This document shows positions 23,275-34,150 of a stretch of DNA of 64,000 nt, in pieces. Origin of the DNA: Taenia hydatigena (lineage: Eukaryota > Platyhelminthes > Cestoda > Cyclophyllidea > Taeniidae). How positions within the stretch are numbered: the stretch's first letter is position 1; every line of letters starts with the position of its first letter. The stretch covers positions 1 through 64,000 of the forward strand of contig JADWOT020001740.1 in assembly GCA_036345935.2 (NCBI GenBank), in the 5' to 3' direction. A program made the position numbers and the translations under genes. The notes beneath the pieces were generated by a model, which made no database searches, had not been told where the DNA came from, and was given only the letters and a program-made list of their open reading frames with translations.

Positions 23275-24486
23275 TCACTTGTTATACTCTATTGCATACG
23301 AAGTATCTTCCACTTCATACTGATTTAGCTCAAAACACACCGGTTTGCCAACATCAACAGCCTGCTTCTCATTGGAGCCATGGGATGATTTAAGGATATG
23401 AGGATTGATGAAGCCGAAATTGGCGAGCTGCTCATTAATCTTCTTGGCTGTCATTCCAAACCATGTCGGATCCTTGCCATTTGGTGAGACTGGCACAACA
23501 CACTGCACACCATGCTTGTTATGAGTGTCTCGAGGATGTCTGCTGATCAGTGGCATGTTCCTATCGGATACAGCCGCCAGTAGCATGGGGTCATTGGAGT
23601 CGAGGCCATATTTTGCCTTGGCTGCCAAAGTTTTAAGCTTGGAGGGTTGGTGCGGTGGTTTCATTTTGCAAGCCACCACTTCCTCCCAGTCGACGTTTTT
23701 GAAGTGCTCAAGAAGCTTTACACCATCAATGTCTACACGCTTGTTGTGGTTGTGTGTGAGGCAAGCCTTGAAGAATTTGCGTAGAGGTACGGACGCGTTC
23801 GGCAAACGGCCAGTCATGAAACGACACGTGCGCAACCAGTCCTGAGCAGTGGCGTGACCGTACATGACACAGGCGGCGAGAATGCCCAGGCTCCAGACGT
23901 CCGCCCTCGTGGTGATTTCCACTCCTTTCTTCACTTCAGGTGCCATGTAGAAGGGTGTTCCGGTGAAGTCTGTCTTCTTAGGAGGTCCCGCCCCTCGCGA
24001 CATGTCGTATGAACGATCAAAGTCAGTAATGAAAGCGTGACCCGAATCGTCAATAAGCACATTGGTGGGCTTGATGTCCAAGTGGACGATGCGCATGGCA
24101 TGGAGATGCTCTAGACCACAGACAATCTCGCAGCTGTAAAATCTTGCGTGATTTTCACTGAGGAGGCCAACAGTTGAGATGAGATCTCGCAGATCGAAAC
24201 CGCTTCCCTTGCGCAGCACAAGGGCTGGAGCCTCGTGAATTAGTAGGCTTTCAATCAGGCTAACTAAAAACGGTGACTGCTCCTCCTCCCTAGCGAGTCG
24301 CACGAGAATTTGGTGTTCTCGAAGAGCACGCCGTACAGCAGATCTGTTTTGCAAGTAGAAGCGCTTCAATGCACAAGCCATAGCTTTCGTGGTCACGTCC
24401 CATCTTTGAGTGTAGACTACCTCATAGACAAGGGAATAGGACCCGTGAGAAATAAACCTCACCACATCAAACTTACCAGCCTCCAT
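23275..24486 (-). CDS. AGC-type serine/threonine protein kinase with altered HRD and DFG motifs
   Basis: Uninterrupted 403-codon frame, by far the best gene here. The kinase domain spans about residues 6-265. Visible motifs: nucleotide loop 'SHGSYSLV' (13-20), which keeps only the middle Gly of GxGxxG; 'CALK' with Lys41; helix C Glu57; 'HLDIKPTN' (135-142) in place of HRD-K-N, keeping Asp137, Lys139 and Asn142; 'DFD' (155-157) in place of DFG; 'GTPFYMAPE' (176-184); and D196 of DxWSxG. The catalytic Lys, Glu and both Asp are present, so activity is possible, but loss of the HRD Arg and DFG Gly is unusual. The segment 'NVDWEEVVACKMKPPHQP' (near 265-285) is typical of the end of AGC kinase domains (PKA/PKB/S6K class). 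About 120 further residues form an unfamiliar tail with a 'NFGFIN' stretch that could stand in for a hydrophobic motif. There are no introns, which fits a retrocopy or a lineage-specific intronless family. The start at 24486 gives the full N-lobe. Confidence 0.93.
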   Translation of the reverse strand: MEAGKFDVVRFISHGSYSLVYEVVYTQRWDVTTKAMACALKRFYLQNRSAVRRALREHQILVRLAREEEQSPFLVSLIESLLIHEAPALVLRKGSGFDLRDLISTVGLLSENHARFYSCEIVCGLEHLHAMRIVHLDIKPTNVLIDDSGHAFITDFDRSYDMSRGAGPPKKTDFTGTPFYMAPEVKKGVEITTRADVWSLGILAACVMYGHATAQDWLRTCRFMTGRLPNASVPLRKFFKACLTHNHNKRVDIDGVKLLEHFKNVDWEEVVACKMKPPHQPSKLKTLAAKAKYGLDSNDPMLLAAVSDRNMPLISRHPRDTHNKHGVQCVVPVSPNGKDPTWFGMTAKKINEQLANFGFINPHILKSSHGSNEKQAVDVGKPVCFELNQYEVEDTSYAIEYNK

Positions 24487-24489
24487 GCC

Positions 24490-26615
24490 TTTTATCTACG
24501 CAATGCTGACTCGTCTGTTGATCAACTGACCTTAAAGGTTGCACGACTGCTAAATGTACATCTGGAGTTAGCCAATCTAATTTGACTTTGTTTTCTATTC
24601 GGTCGTCGCGTTTGATTTTCATCCACAACGGTGCGCCAACAATGGCGGTACCGTAGGAATGGTAATAAGTTGTTCATCACTGCTCATGCCTTGTTAGTCC
24701 ACCACTTTAAAATAGACAGTAAATAGACATTAAGCATAAATACTTTGCGACACTAACTTAGCCATAGCTTTAAGAGCCCTAAAGTGATGTTTAGACTAGG
24801 ATTAACAATTAGTTTGCTTTACTGTGTTGAAACTATTTTGGAGTCCTGTTCATTACGTCAACAGGTATCCTGGCTGGAAGAGGAGATAACATGACTCCCT
24901 TGATGCAAATCAAGGGCTGGTGATGACCTACAAGACAGCCTGCACCTACAATCAGCTTGCGCATCTCGTACCCTTTGCCGTCGTCGAGTTTACTTTATTA
25001 GTAGGAATCGGCAGCTTACCAAATTGTGTCAACTGCGCTACTATTTTCTCGCCTAAGCAGCAGTAAGGACGGTGTATCTTAACACATTTGGTATTCCGTG
25101 CGTAGAAGGATGCACAAATTGTGTGTTGGGTGTGGGCATCAGTCACTTTACTTGGTGCTCGCCAACATTCTCTGTTAAAAAAGAGCAGCATTTATTGCAG
25201 ATTATAGGAGAATTTATTGGTGGTGTCAATCGCACCACATCGGGCAAGTATTCGGCAGGGCACGTAACCTGTGGTAGAACTCATGTAGGACCAACAGACA
25301 CATTGATTCAGTTTTCTTCTTGTCGAATCTGTTACACCCATCTCCTCCTCACTTACCAGACCAGCGTAGGTTACATCATGGTTATTTTGAATTCCGAGTT
25401 GTGATATCACGGTCTGGGTATTCTAATGTTTCCATGTCACAAAAGGTGGATTAGCAACGTCAGACCACCACATCTGTCCAACATGACTGTTTAGGTGTCA
25501 CATGGCCGAGTAGCTGTGACCATGTGAGGTGTGCTTATTTTTTGAAGAGACGAATGCATGCGCATTTCATGATTTGCTAGCTGTGCCGCGTTACAAGCTC
25601 GGAAAACCTGGAGGTGACACGTCGGTGGTAGGTAGTACATGCTAGGATGCTATTATGACCTAACAAAAGCCAGTATTTATTTAGATTTGTCAAATTTGCT
25701 TCAAAATTTTTGTATTACATTAGGGGACCTAAGGTAAAACTGAGCGGCAACTTTAATGTCATCGTAATGGCTTTGATTTTTCCACAAAAGTGGATGGGGT
25801 GGAGGAGTAAGGACAAGAGAAACGGGTTGTAATGTGTTTGCTGTAAAATGAAATTGATTTTTACTTTACGGTAATTTATAGACATGCGTTTTTACATGCG
25901 TTTAGCCTCTGAGCCCATCCTCTGAGTGCTCAGGCTTACTCAATAGGGTACATAGAATCCTTGAATGCACAGAGGGCACTAATTATTGCTTACATATGCA
26001 TATTTTACCTAACCCGAGGCTGGCATTGTGCGAGAGCCCAGAGACAGCCCTTGACGGGAAAAAAAGGCTCTGACAGAACGTTATAAAATCAGTGATGTAA
26101 CTCGTGCCTTGTGTCATTCAATAACAAAGTACCTTTGATCTCTGCAGTTTGGTCTTAAAAGTTGCAACACGAACTTACAAATGGCGTTCCCAACGTCTCC
26201 TACTGGCATCTTTTAGCTCATATCAGCTTATTACATCTCTTTGTGGCCACTCACTCCCGAAGGGATACCCTATGCGTTCGTGGAATAACCCCTGCCATGA
26301 GATAATACTGCCACGCAAAAGAAATTGACTGAAAAGATTCGACCGTGCATCTTTGGTGTTGGGACAGCAGCCGACGAGTTCTATGACTGGCTTTCACCTG
26401 AATAGACACTAATTGACTACATAAACTGGCCTAGAACTTGGCGATTTCAACTGTAATCATTGAATCCGTAAGAGTAAGACCACTGTCCTTCAAAATTTTC
26501 AAAATTCACAATTTTCCTTACTTTGCATGCACTCAAAAACATTGTCCTCCTATCATCCTCTGCCCTTCCTCCCCTGTCTCCCTCACTCTCCGTACGTCGC
26601 TTATTCCAGTGGTTT
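24490..26615. other. No gene seen
   Basis: Upstream region of the kinase and beyond. The open frames at 24952-25410 on both strands overlap each other and look like chance. No clear TATA box was found directly upstream of the kinase start. Confidence 0.3.
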
Positions 26616-26619
26616 TGGT

Positions 26620-27090
26620 ATGTGAGTAGAAGAGCGCCAGGTGCGACTAATAAGTTTACCCAAAAACAATAAAATGTGGTTAAAGTATAAGTTGGCAGTC
26701 TATGTCGCCTTGCATGAAACAACTCAGGAATTCTTGTCCTGATCATCTCGACCCACACCTTCCTCCAGGTTCAGACCGAGTCATTAACCAGTCCGTGTTC
26801 ATTATGGCTCGCATCCACTCCCACAGCATAACTTGCTTCAAATGCAAGCATTTAATTGACTCAAACAAACGTGCCTTATTTTTCAACCAATAACAGTCGA
26901 ATCGTCAAGGAACTGGCACAATTCGGTTGTGTATGGCATTAGAGAGTGCTTCATGTACAAAGACTCCCAGCGCTTTTACCGATCTCGTTGTCACCTGAGT
27001 TACGGAAGGAGGTCGGAGAAGTGAAAGGGGTCGAGCTTAACACCGATTGTCGCGCACTCTAAAACACCGTCGATGTGTGTGTTAGATTCC
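26620..27090 (+). repeat. Diverged dispersed repeat, copy 1
   Basis: Matches about 30630-31080 in the same orientation. Shared blocks include 'cgccttgcatgaaacaactc', 'gatcatctcgacccacacc', 'caggttcagacc', 'attcggttgtg' and 'gagcttaac'. Identity is moderate with indels. Downstream similarity fades near 27090. Confidence 0.75.
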
Positions 27091-27118
27091 ATGCCAATTA
27101 TGTGGGTTCGTTCTATTT

Positions 27119-27556
27119 TTGTTACATTTTATTTTTGACTACAGCCAGTCCTTTCACCAATTTGAGGTCATGCGACACATGGAGGGGCACGTGCTGCACT
27201 CCACATCCACCAAGTTATGTAGAAATATCTATCTTTTGTGGGTACTTCCTCATGCATATCACCAACAAACCCGACACCGAAATCACCGGTCAGGTGGGTT
27301 CACACATACAATGCTGTCATTTTGTGCACTATTTCTACTGAGCCAGAGGTGTTGCACTGGTTGCTGTGAATCTCATGACACTTATCGCTGTGCCATGAAA
27401 TCGGAAGTGTACGATTCTGCATGTTACAGGGTGGCAAAGCCACAGGCTGACCTGATTTCGGACATTGCAGTGCGCAAAACCTTCAGGATGAATAGTTCAA
27501 TAGATAGCTGTGAAAGTCATCATCATTGCTCAGGCCTCGAATTTTGTGGCAGATGA
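27119..27556 (+). other. 145-codon open frame, Cys-rich C-terminal half, not recognised
   Basis: Continuous frame ending in TGA at 27554-27556. The second half has eight or more cysteines and could be a secreted-type exon preceded by a weak acceptor near 27346. Frames of this length are expected by chance in 64 kb, and no promoter, signal peptide or homology is seen. Confidence 0.15.
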
Positions 27557-28201
27557 TCGCTCAGAACTGTAGACGGCTTTTCAAGCTTAAATCGTGAATA
27601 CCACTGTGCGAACATAAAATCAAGTCGTACGACGATCGGTTGTCTTTTCTTTATGAGTCAGACTCATGTCTAACGATTAAGCATGACATGACCTCGTTGG
27701 GAGTAGTTGGTTCAACGCGATTAACGATCTCTGGAAAGTTGTGTGTTCTTGAGAAGACTTACGTATGAAAGCTCTTACAACAACGCTGCCTAGATTTCTT
27801 CTTTACCGGTAACTGCATGCGCAAGCGGTGCGAGGAGGAGTTACAAGAGAAATAGTAGCTGGGGATGCTTTCAGACTCTCATCCCCAGATGTTGTCGTTC
27901 CACACAACCCTTTCCCTTTCATTCATGTTTGTCACCCACGCAGAAAACTGTAGTAGAGAGCAACACTTCGATCCCTTGCATTTCGTATGAGTTGGTTCCT
28001 CGTCTTTCACTTTTCCTTAACATTATTTTTATTGTAGACACGTTGAGCTAGAAGGTGCCAAGTTTTATGAGAAAAGCTATAAAACACAATGCAAGCTAAC
28101 ACCTATTCGGTTCACGAGCTGATGACAATTTGACTCTCTAAAAGGGAATTTTCGGAGACTGACTTCAACATTATTGCAAACAGGCAGCTCTAGGTAGAAC
28201 T

Positions 28202-28303
28202 GAGTAGCAGAATTTAGACGCACTTAAAGTGAGTGCTAGCAAAGGTAACTATGAGTAGCAGAATTTAGACGCACTTAAAGTGAGTGCTAGCAAAGGTAAC
28301 TAT
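28202..28303. repeat. Perfect tandem duplication, 51 bp x 2
   Basis: The unit starting 'gagtagcagaatttagacgc' and ending 'aaaggtaactat' is present at 28202-28252 and again without any difference at 28253-28303. There are no spacer bases. Lack of divergence indicates a very recent event or an assembly artefact. Confidence 0.97.
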
Positions 28304-28647
28304 TCAATGAACCAGAAAAGTATATTAATGAAAAATCAAAGGAACGAAAACCGTAAAATGCAATAGCCATCATAAAATACTATCAAATAGAAATAACAGC
28401 CCCGGATACACGCAGCCACCAAGATGACAACTACTTCAACCCCATCTCCAAGGTGGCTTTACTTCCAGCCCAAAGAAGACATTAGCGTAGGGATTACCTT
28501 CAGGGATTTTTCAAAAATACTAGTATTTTTTAAGCTTTGGACGGAGAAACGAGCATCGAGTTACTTCACTGAACAACAAAGGCTTTCTCACCTTAAACAC
28601 CCATGATCAAACACCGGCATGACCTTGAATTTGATCTTTGAGCTACC

Positions 28648-28832
28648 CTAAATTGATCCCATAAAATATTTAAACTCGCTTTTTGGTTGATACGATTCTT
28701 GATTAGTGAAGAGGATATTCAGAGTTTTGCCATCGCCTCTGTTTATGTCGCGATAATTGTGCATTTTTCCTTCAGGTACCAAAATTGGACCCGGTGAGAA
28801 AGAACCAAAGTTAATGTTTGGAAATCCAACAA
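28648..28832 (-). CDS. Candidate 3'-terminal exon, unrecognised
   Basis: On the minus strand an excellent acceptor ('gtattttatttcag') precedes 28832. The frame with two leading bases is open for about 60 codons to TAG at 28650-28648. An upstream segment that ends at 28939 before GTAAAC (from about 28980) joins in compatible phase. The product is rich in Gly, Asn, Phe and Lys. No family was recognised. Confidence 0.3.
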
Positions 28833-29899
28833 CTGAAATAAAATACATCCTAAATTGATTAAAATGCCTTAAATTTAGGTGCAATTTAACCTTTTACCTT
28901 GAAATTTATGGCTTAAGTACTGCCCTGAGTGTGTTTACTAACTCCTCCAAACGATAATTCTCCTGCAGCACTTTCTAACTATCCTCTATGGTTATGCATA
29001 TTTCTATCGTAGTATAGTTTACAAAACATTTGTTAGTTTGTTAGCGAGAAAATATTGACATTTACCCTTTTCTTTCTCTACTTTGTACAAAAACGTATAT
29101 GATAACAAGGCTATCTACCCCAACTGTCAAGAAATCGCACCTCCACTTATTGTCTAGGATAGGTTCCAGTAAAGTATTTGCACTGCTACAGACACGTTTT
29201 TAGAACCTTTTACACCTAGCTTCAACATTCGAAAAAAGATTTTAATGCTTCATCAACAGGGATTTTTTAGAAGAACTCACTTGGCTCTGGTATCGTGAAA
29301 GGCCGATTCGTTTTGGTGTGTTCATATTTTAATAAAAATGCATTTCGCCCTTTCAGACAACAGCTTGGTTAGTTTACGTCTCTACGGCCCATTCATTAAT
29401 GTGTACAGTTGCTGGTGGCCCACCCATCAATCTCCGTTCGATTCGGCCTCAAGGAGTATTCTTTAGAAGGACAGGAATAAATGCAAACTGCAGTCAGCCA
29501 GTGAGACGAAGGTGGAAAAGTCCAAAGTAAAAGCAAACTAAGCGTCAAAATACAGAGACCTTTAGATCAAAACGTAAAAAATAATCACGCAACCCGTCTC
29601 CCTCCAAAACAATTGATACGAATGAAGGCTCACGAATCATACTAGTTTGACCCGTATTGGAAATTTTACTGACTCCCATAGTCTGCAAATACGGTAAGTA
29701 ATTCATTCGAAGAAAGAGCGCAGAGCTGTGTGATCACAAACTCATGTCCAACTTTACAGTGAGAACAACTCCAAATCCTGGCAAAGTTGCTAGCAAACGG
29801 TATTGTCTATCGAATTATTCTACTACTCTTTATGTTCTCCTATGTTTGCATACCTTTGTATCCCTAGCTTTTGCATTTTTATTACCAATTACCATCCAG

Positions 29900-30640
29900 C
29901 TGTCGTCGTAAGTTAAAGCTGGACTCGTTTGCTGTCTCGATGACCACGCGTTTGCATCCAGTCGATCCAGCAGGGTTAGAATCAGGCAGGATCTATTCAC
30001 ATACGCAAAATAGCACACTCGGCATGTTTAAGGTTTTGACGCAAATAAATGTGGAGATAATATCTAGTTACATGCAGATATGCGTGTTTTTTTACATTCG
30101 TTTTGTTTTTACAGGTGCATCTAGTGCGGGACGCCTAGTTGTATTCGAGGGAGGAAAAAACTCAAATCCTCAACAATCCGCCTTGCAACAGCAAGCACAA
30201 AAACAACCCCTTCTACCTCACAAAGGGTGGAGGAGACGGTGTCTGCTCTGACAAAATTGCCTGTATTTCTAAGATTTAGTCCCCTCTTTATGCATTTGCC
30301 AAGGAAAAACGATGAAGACGAACAAAACCAACTGAGTTTCTTGCCATTAAAACAGCAGAAAATTGATGAGGCTACCTCCAGTAAATCGGGCGCGTTAGGG
30401 TCAGCGCCTGTATTTTCTCTAAGCAGTTCTCAATCCTCTAGCACTTTAATCCTGTACTACAGCAAATATCCAGTGGCGACTTGTCTTTGCCTCCAAATCA
30501 AGGTTGAAGCTCAGGACAGCCTCAAACTGACACTACGTTGCCGACCTTCCCAACACCGAACGCCCTCCCATTCGACACGTCGCCAAGATTACGGCAACAG
30601 CTGCAACAGTCGCAGATGCCCAAAGTGTGGCTAATAAGTA
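29900..30640 (+). pseudogene. Diverged duplicate A of a Gln/Ser-rich gene fragment (intron plus exon)
   Basis: Aligns with 56050-56780 in the same orientation. It includes a strong splice acceptor ('ttttgtttttacag', exon from 30115) and the intron upstream of it. The exon begins with a Gly/Gln-rich segment ('NPQQSALQQQAQKQ') and then shifts frame near 30220. A second frame (30227-30634) carries 'PLKQQKIDEATSS', but relative to copy B its codons after about 30470 are read in another frame. Both copies show indels against each other, so neither is a clean coding exon. The family is unknown; a Q/S/T/P-rich nuclear protein is a guess. Confidence 0.5.
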
Positions 30641-31080
30641 CACCCAGACACAACAAATGGGCTACAGCAAAAGTTTGCTATCTATGCCGCCTTGCATGAA
30701 ACAACTCAGGCATTGCTGCTCCGATCATCTCGACCCACACCCTCCACCAGGTTCAGACCCACTCTTTGGCTGGTCACTGCTCATTTAGGCATGCATCCGT
30801 TCGCACAGCACGACTTGCCTCAAAAAGAAGCATTTAACTATATTAAACAGAATTCCTTCATTTAACAACTAACGAATGTCATATTGTTGAGGAACTGACG
30901 TGATTCGGTTGTGAATAGCAGTAATGATAGTCTCATGTGCCGAGTCCCTTAGTCTTGCCCCTTATCTAGTTGTCACTAAAATTATGAAAGGGGAAGGAAA
31001 AAAGTAGAGCTTAACGTTGATTGCCGCGTACTCTAAAGTGCTATCAGCCTCGTATTCCATGTTTCCATGTAGCTTAAAGA
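30630..31080 (+). repeat. Diverged dispersed repeat, copy 2
   Basis: Second copy of the unit at 26620-27090. Here it directly follows the Gln/Ser-rich fragment at 29900-30640, so the two together form a composite block. Confidence 0.75.
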
Positions 31081-32515
31081 AAAGACCAGAGCGTCTCATC
31101 AGTAACAGCGAGAGCCGACGAGTGATCTTGTAGCATTTGGTTTTGGGGAGCATGATCTGGTTGGCATTGAAAGCGGGGAGCAACTGACTGGGTGTTATTT
31201 TGCTAAAATCGCCTAAGTTGGAACAGCAACATCACACCTACTGAGCAATTGCGTCAAGAAAAATTTGAGTTGTAGACTTCAAAAGCAAATAAGTGATCAA
31301 CAGTATGTCAACTCGATCAACCCGAACCAACGAAACTGATCAGTTAGCTTGCAATAAGAGCATTACAATCTGCAACGCAGGTCTAAATTGTTATTGGCTG
31401 TGGGGAGTGATTTGCGTACACCCAACCCTTTGAGAAGGACACAACTTACTTTCTAGCATGCCAAACTTCGAGCAGGATGACTACGCTCTTATTTGTGTCC
31501 TATATACTCCTATTATTAGTAACACCCATTCACCGCTCTCAAGTTATTTGTACCCACTTTAAGCTTCAGTTACCCATTTTGATTCTGTTCGCTCACTTAC
31601 TGGAAAAATTAGACGCAAAATTTACTATTTGGGCTTTGTATTTTCTAGGCACGTAACCTTATCAAGTTTGTTCGCTTTACTGACCGATGGATCAGGCGAT
31701 TAACAAAAAATAAATATACAGATTGCCTGAGTTTCGTCTAAATGTTCCAGCCCTCATGGGAAAAAATTGTGCTGAGAGCACCTCCGACACCCAAGTAAAA
31801 TTTTGCGTTGATTAAGGCTAGCACAACCAACAACAACAAAAGTCAAACCAATTCCGATTTTGTAAAATTAATTTGAAACAATGTAACAAATAGAGCAAGC
31901 TGCTTAGTTCAAGAAAATTTGTTTTGCACAATGAGTCAGCTACAGGCAAACGAGGAACCAGTAATGCATAAGACAAGAAAGGCTACAAATGATGGACGAA
32001 CTAGGCATTTGGCTGCTGACACAAATGACCGCACGAACGAACCGTTGTCTCTCATTCCCCTCTCCCACAACAGGCTCACTCTACATGCCTCAGAACTACA
32101 CAAGTAATATTAGGCACGAAAATTGCTACACTCAATCGCAGTTGCGTTCAATGTTCACTGGAGTCTTTCTTTTGTTATACACAATGGCCAGACACCTTAG
32201 ACAACGGTTGATAGCGTGGTTGGTTGGAGTAAGAATGGATGATCAAATACCTACCTGGTTAAAACAATGAGAGTGATTGCCTGCTAACCTGCATGCTGGT
32301 ACGAGGAACGACGGCACTACGATTTAACAGTTTTACACAAAAAACTGTCTGCTGATGACAATGCATGCATAAGGTGCGCTTTGGTCCCTACATGTTGACT
32401 CCTTACCTTTATTTTTCCACTTAAGTGCCACGAGAACGCCTCTCACCTCTGGTCCCCTCACACAACTCTCCTTCTCCTCCTACCTCATCGTCTGCCAGCG
32501 CTCTCCTAGTAGTCG
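31081..32515. other. No gene seen
   Basis: AT-rich. Open frames at 31919-32107 and 31989-32270 overlap each other in different frames and have no other support. Confidence 0.3.
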
Positions 32516-32519
32516 ATTT

Positions 32520-33000
32520 GATTAACTAGGAGGATAAGCTAGTTGGCGAGGATGAGGAGAACGCGCCTCCACACTCACACTTACAAGCACACACACGTTC
32601 CTGCTTGTATTCGCTAGACGCCAATTAAGGCCACTCTCCAAATGAACAAAAGTGAAAGTGGACAATGCTGCACACACAAACTTGGGCAAACAAACAGACA
32701 GGCGTAAATACATTGCGGGAACAAAGAAGGCTGTCTAGAGCAAAAGCGAACAATTTTATTCGTTATTGTAAAGTCAGGTAGAGGGGTTCTTTACAGAGAA
32801 AAAAGGGATTGAGACGTGAGATAGGCGGGTAGGGATGCGACTAGTTTGCGACTTTGCTCTCGAAAAGGTAAGTGAAGGAGAAGTAGGAGACGGAATCGAG
32901 GCGAAGTGGAATGGGACAAACCAAAGTGACAGAACGAAAAATGGAAATAAAGAGTCGATGGTAATCTAAGCAAAGCTATGCTAAAACAAAATTCGGTTCC
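32520..33000 (-). repeat. Composite repeat block A, inverted copy
   Basis: The reverse complement matches 49980-50330 on the plus strand. Shared marks include 'atgtatttacgcctgtctgt' versus 'atgtatctacgcctctctgt', then 'tttgcc(c/t)aagtttgtgt', and upstream 'tcactttggttt' and 'cgtctcctacttctcc'. A short frame starting MYLRLSVCLPKFV is common to both copies, but it is interrupted soon after. Confidence 0.7.
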
Positions 33001-33279
33001 ATGTAAAGCTTGAGTAAGTCAGATCCAGTCTAATCTGTGCTAGTCTGATCTGGATTACGAATCTGTGTATTATTTAATCATGTCACAATCGAGATTGAGA
33101 CTAGTGAAGAGATAAAAGGGAGCCTACAAAGAGCGTGCTGGCAGATGATGAGGTAGAAGGAAAAGGTGAGAGAAGAGTAGAGGACACAGAGGTGCGTGAC
33201 GTTCACATTGACATCAAAGTAAAAAAATATAGGTAAGGAGCTAAATTGGTAGGCGTACTGACTCCCTCTTTTGAATGGA

Positions 33280-34150
33280 TTTGACATAATGCAAGACTCA
33301 ATGCGTTTAAGCTTGTAGACCGTAGCGGGCGACGAAGGAGACCCTCACCGAAGATGCGTTGGAGTGTGATATGAGAAATGGGACGTAGATAAGAGAGCAC
33401 CTCTTTGTCTATTTCAAAGACGTCATCGGACCCACTTCTAGTCTGCGTACCTCGGTCCCTAATGTCTGCAAGAAAGAAAGAGACGACCACTTGGCATAGA
33501 TTTAAGTCAAGTTAATTGGACGGGCCAAATTTAAGTGTTGCAGCTGGCTTAAATGGTATCGTGTAGGGTGCCTTACTCAAGCCTGTCATAATCTGGCCTC
33601 GGTCGCCTATCTTGTCGATTCCGATTTAATCTAAATTAGTCATATCTGGTCAAATGTGGACTTGCGTACCGTTCTGCAGTGCTTTTGCAGTAGGACATGA
33701 ATATTAGACAAGTTCACTTACACCAGCAGGCCTCCTGAAGTATAGTTAAGAGCATTTTTGAGAGTATACTTGAGACACGAAAAGCAAGTGTGCAGAGTAG
33801 AATGTTGATGTAAGAAATTGGCATATTACCCCCAGAGAATGGTTTTGATTAAAGCAAAAGGACTTTTCTGGTGCGCGCTTCAATTCTGTGCCTGGACAAA
33901 TGCTATTTTTCATTGCAAATGGCAATATTGGTCTATGCGCTTCTTCGGTAGGAGTGAAGCAACAGGAATGCTTAGCCGAAAGAGTCAAGGGTTAGGTGAG
34001 AAGTCGTGGATATGGAGCTGCAGTGCAGTGTTCTTCACTTCTTTCCTACCCTCTTCCATTCTTTCCCACACTGATTCACTTGCTCACTCATCTAACCATG
34101 TGACAGTGATTTATAAAACAATCGGCTTAATGAAGAGAGCTTGATTTTTA
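33280..34150 (+). repeat. Composite repeat blocks B and C, copy 1
   Basis: Match 50460-50655 (block B: 'ccgaagatgcgttg', 'ggtccctaatgtctgc', 'aagaaagagac') and 50800-51140 (block C: 'aatggtggtctatgcg'-like, 'ttctttcctaccctcttccattc'-like, 'cactcatct') in the same orientation and order. Divergence is substantial. Confidence 0.65.
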
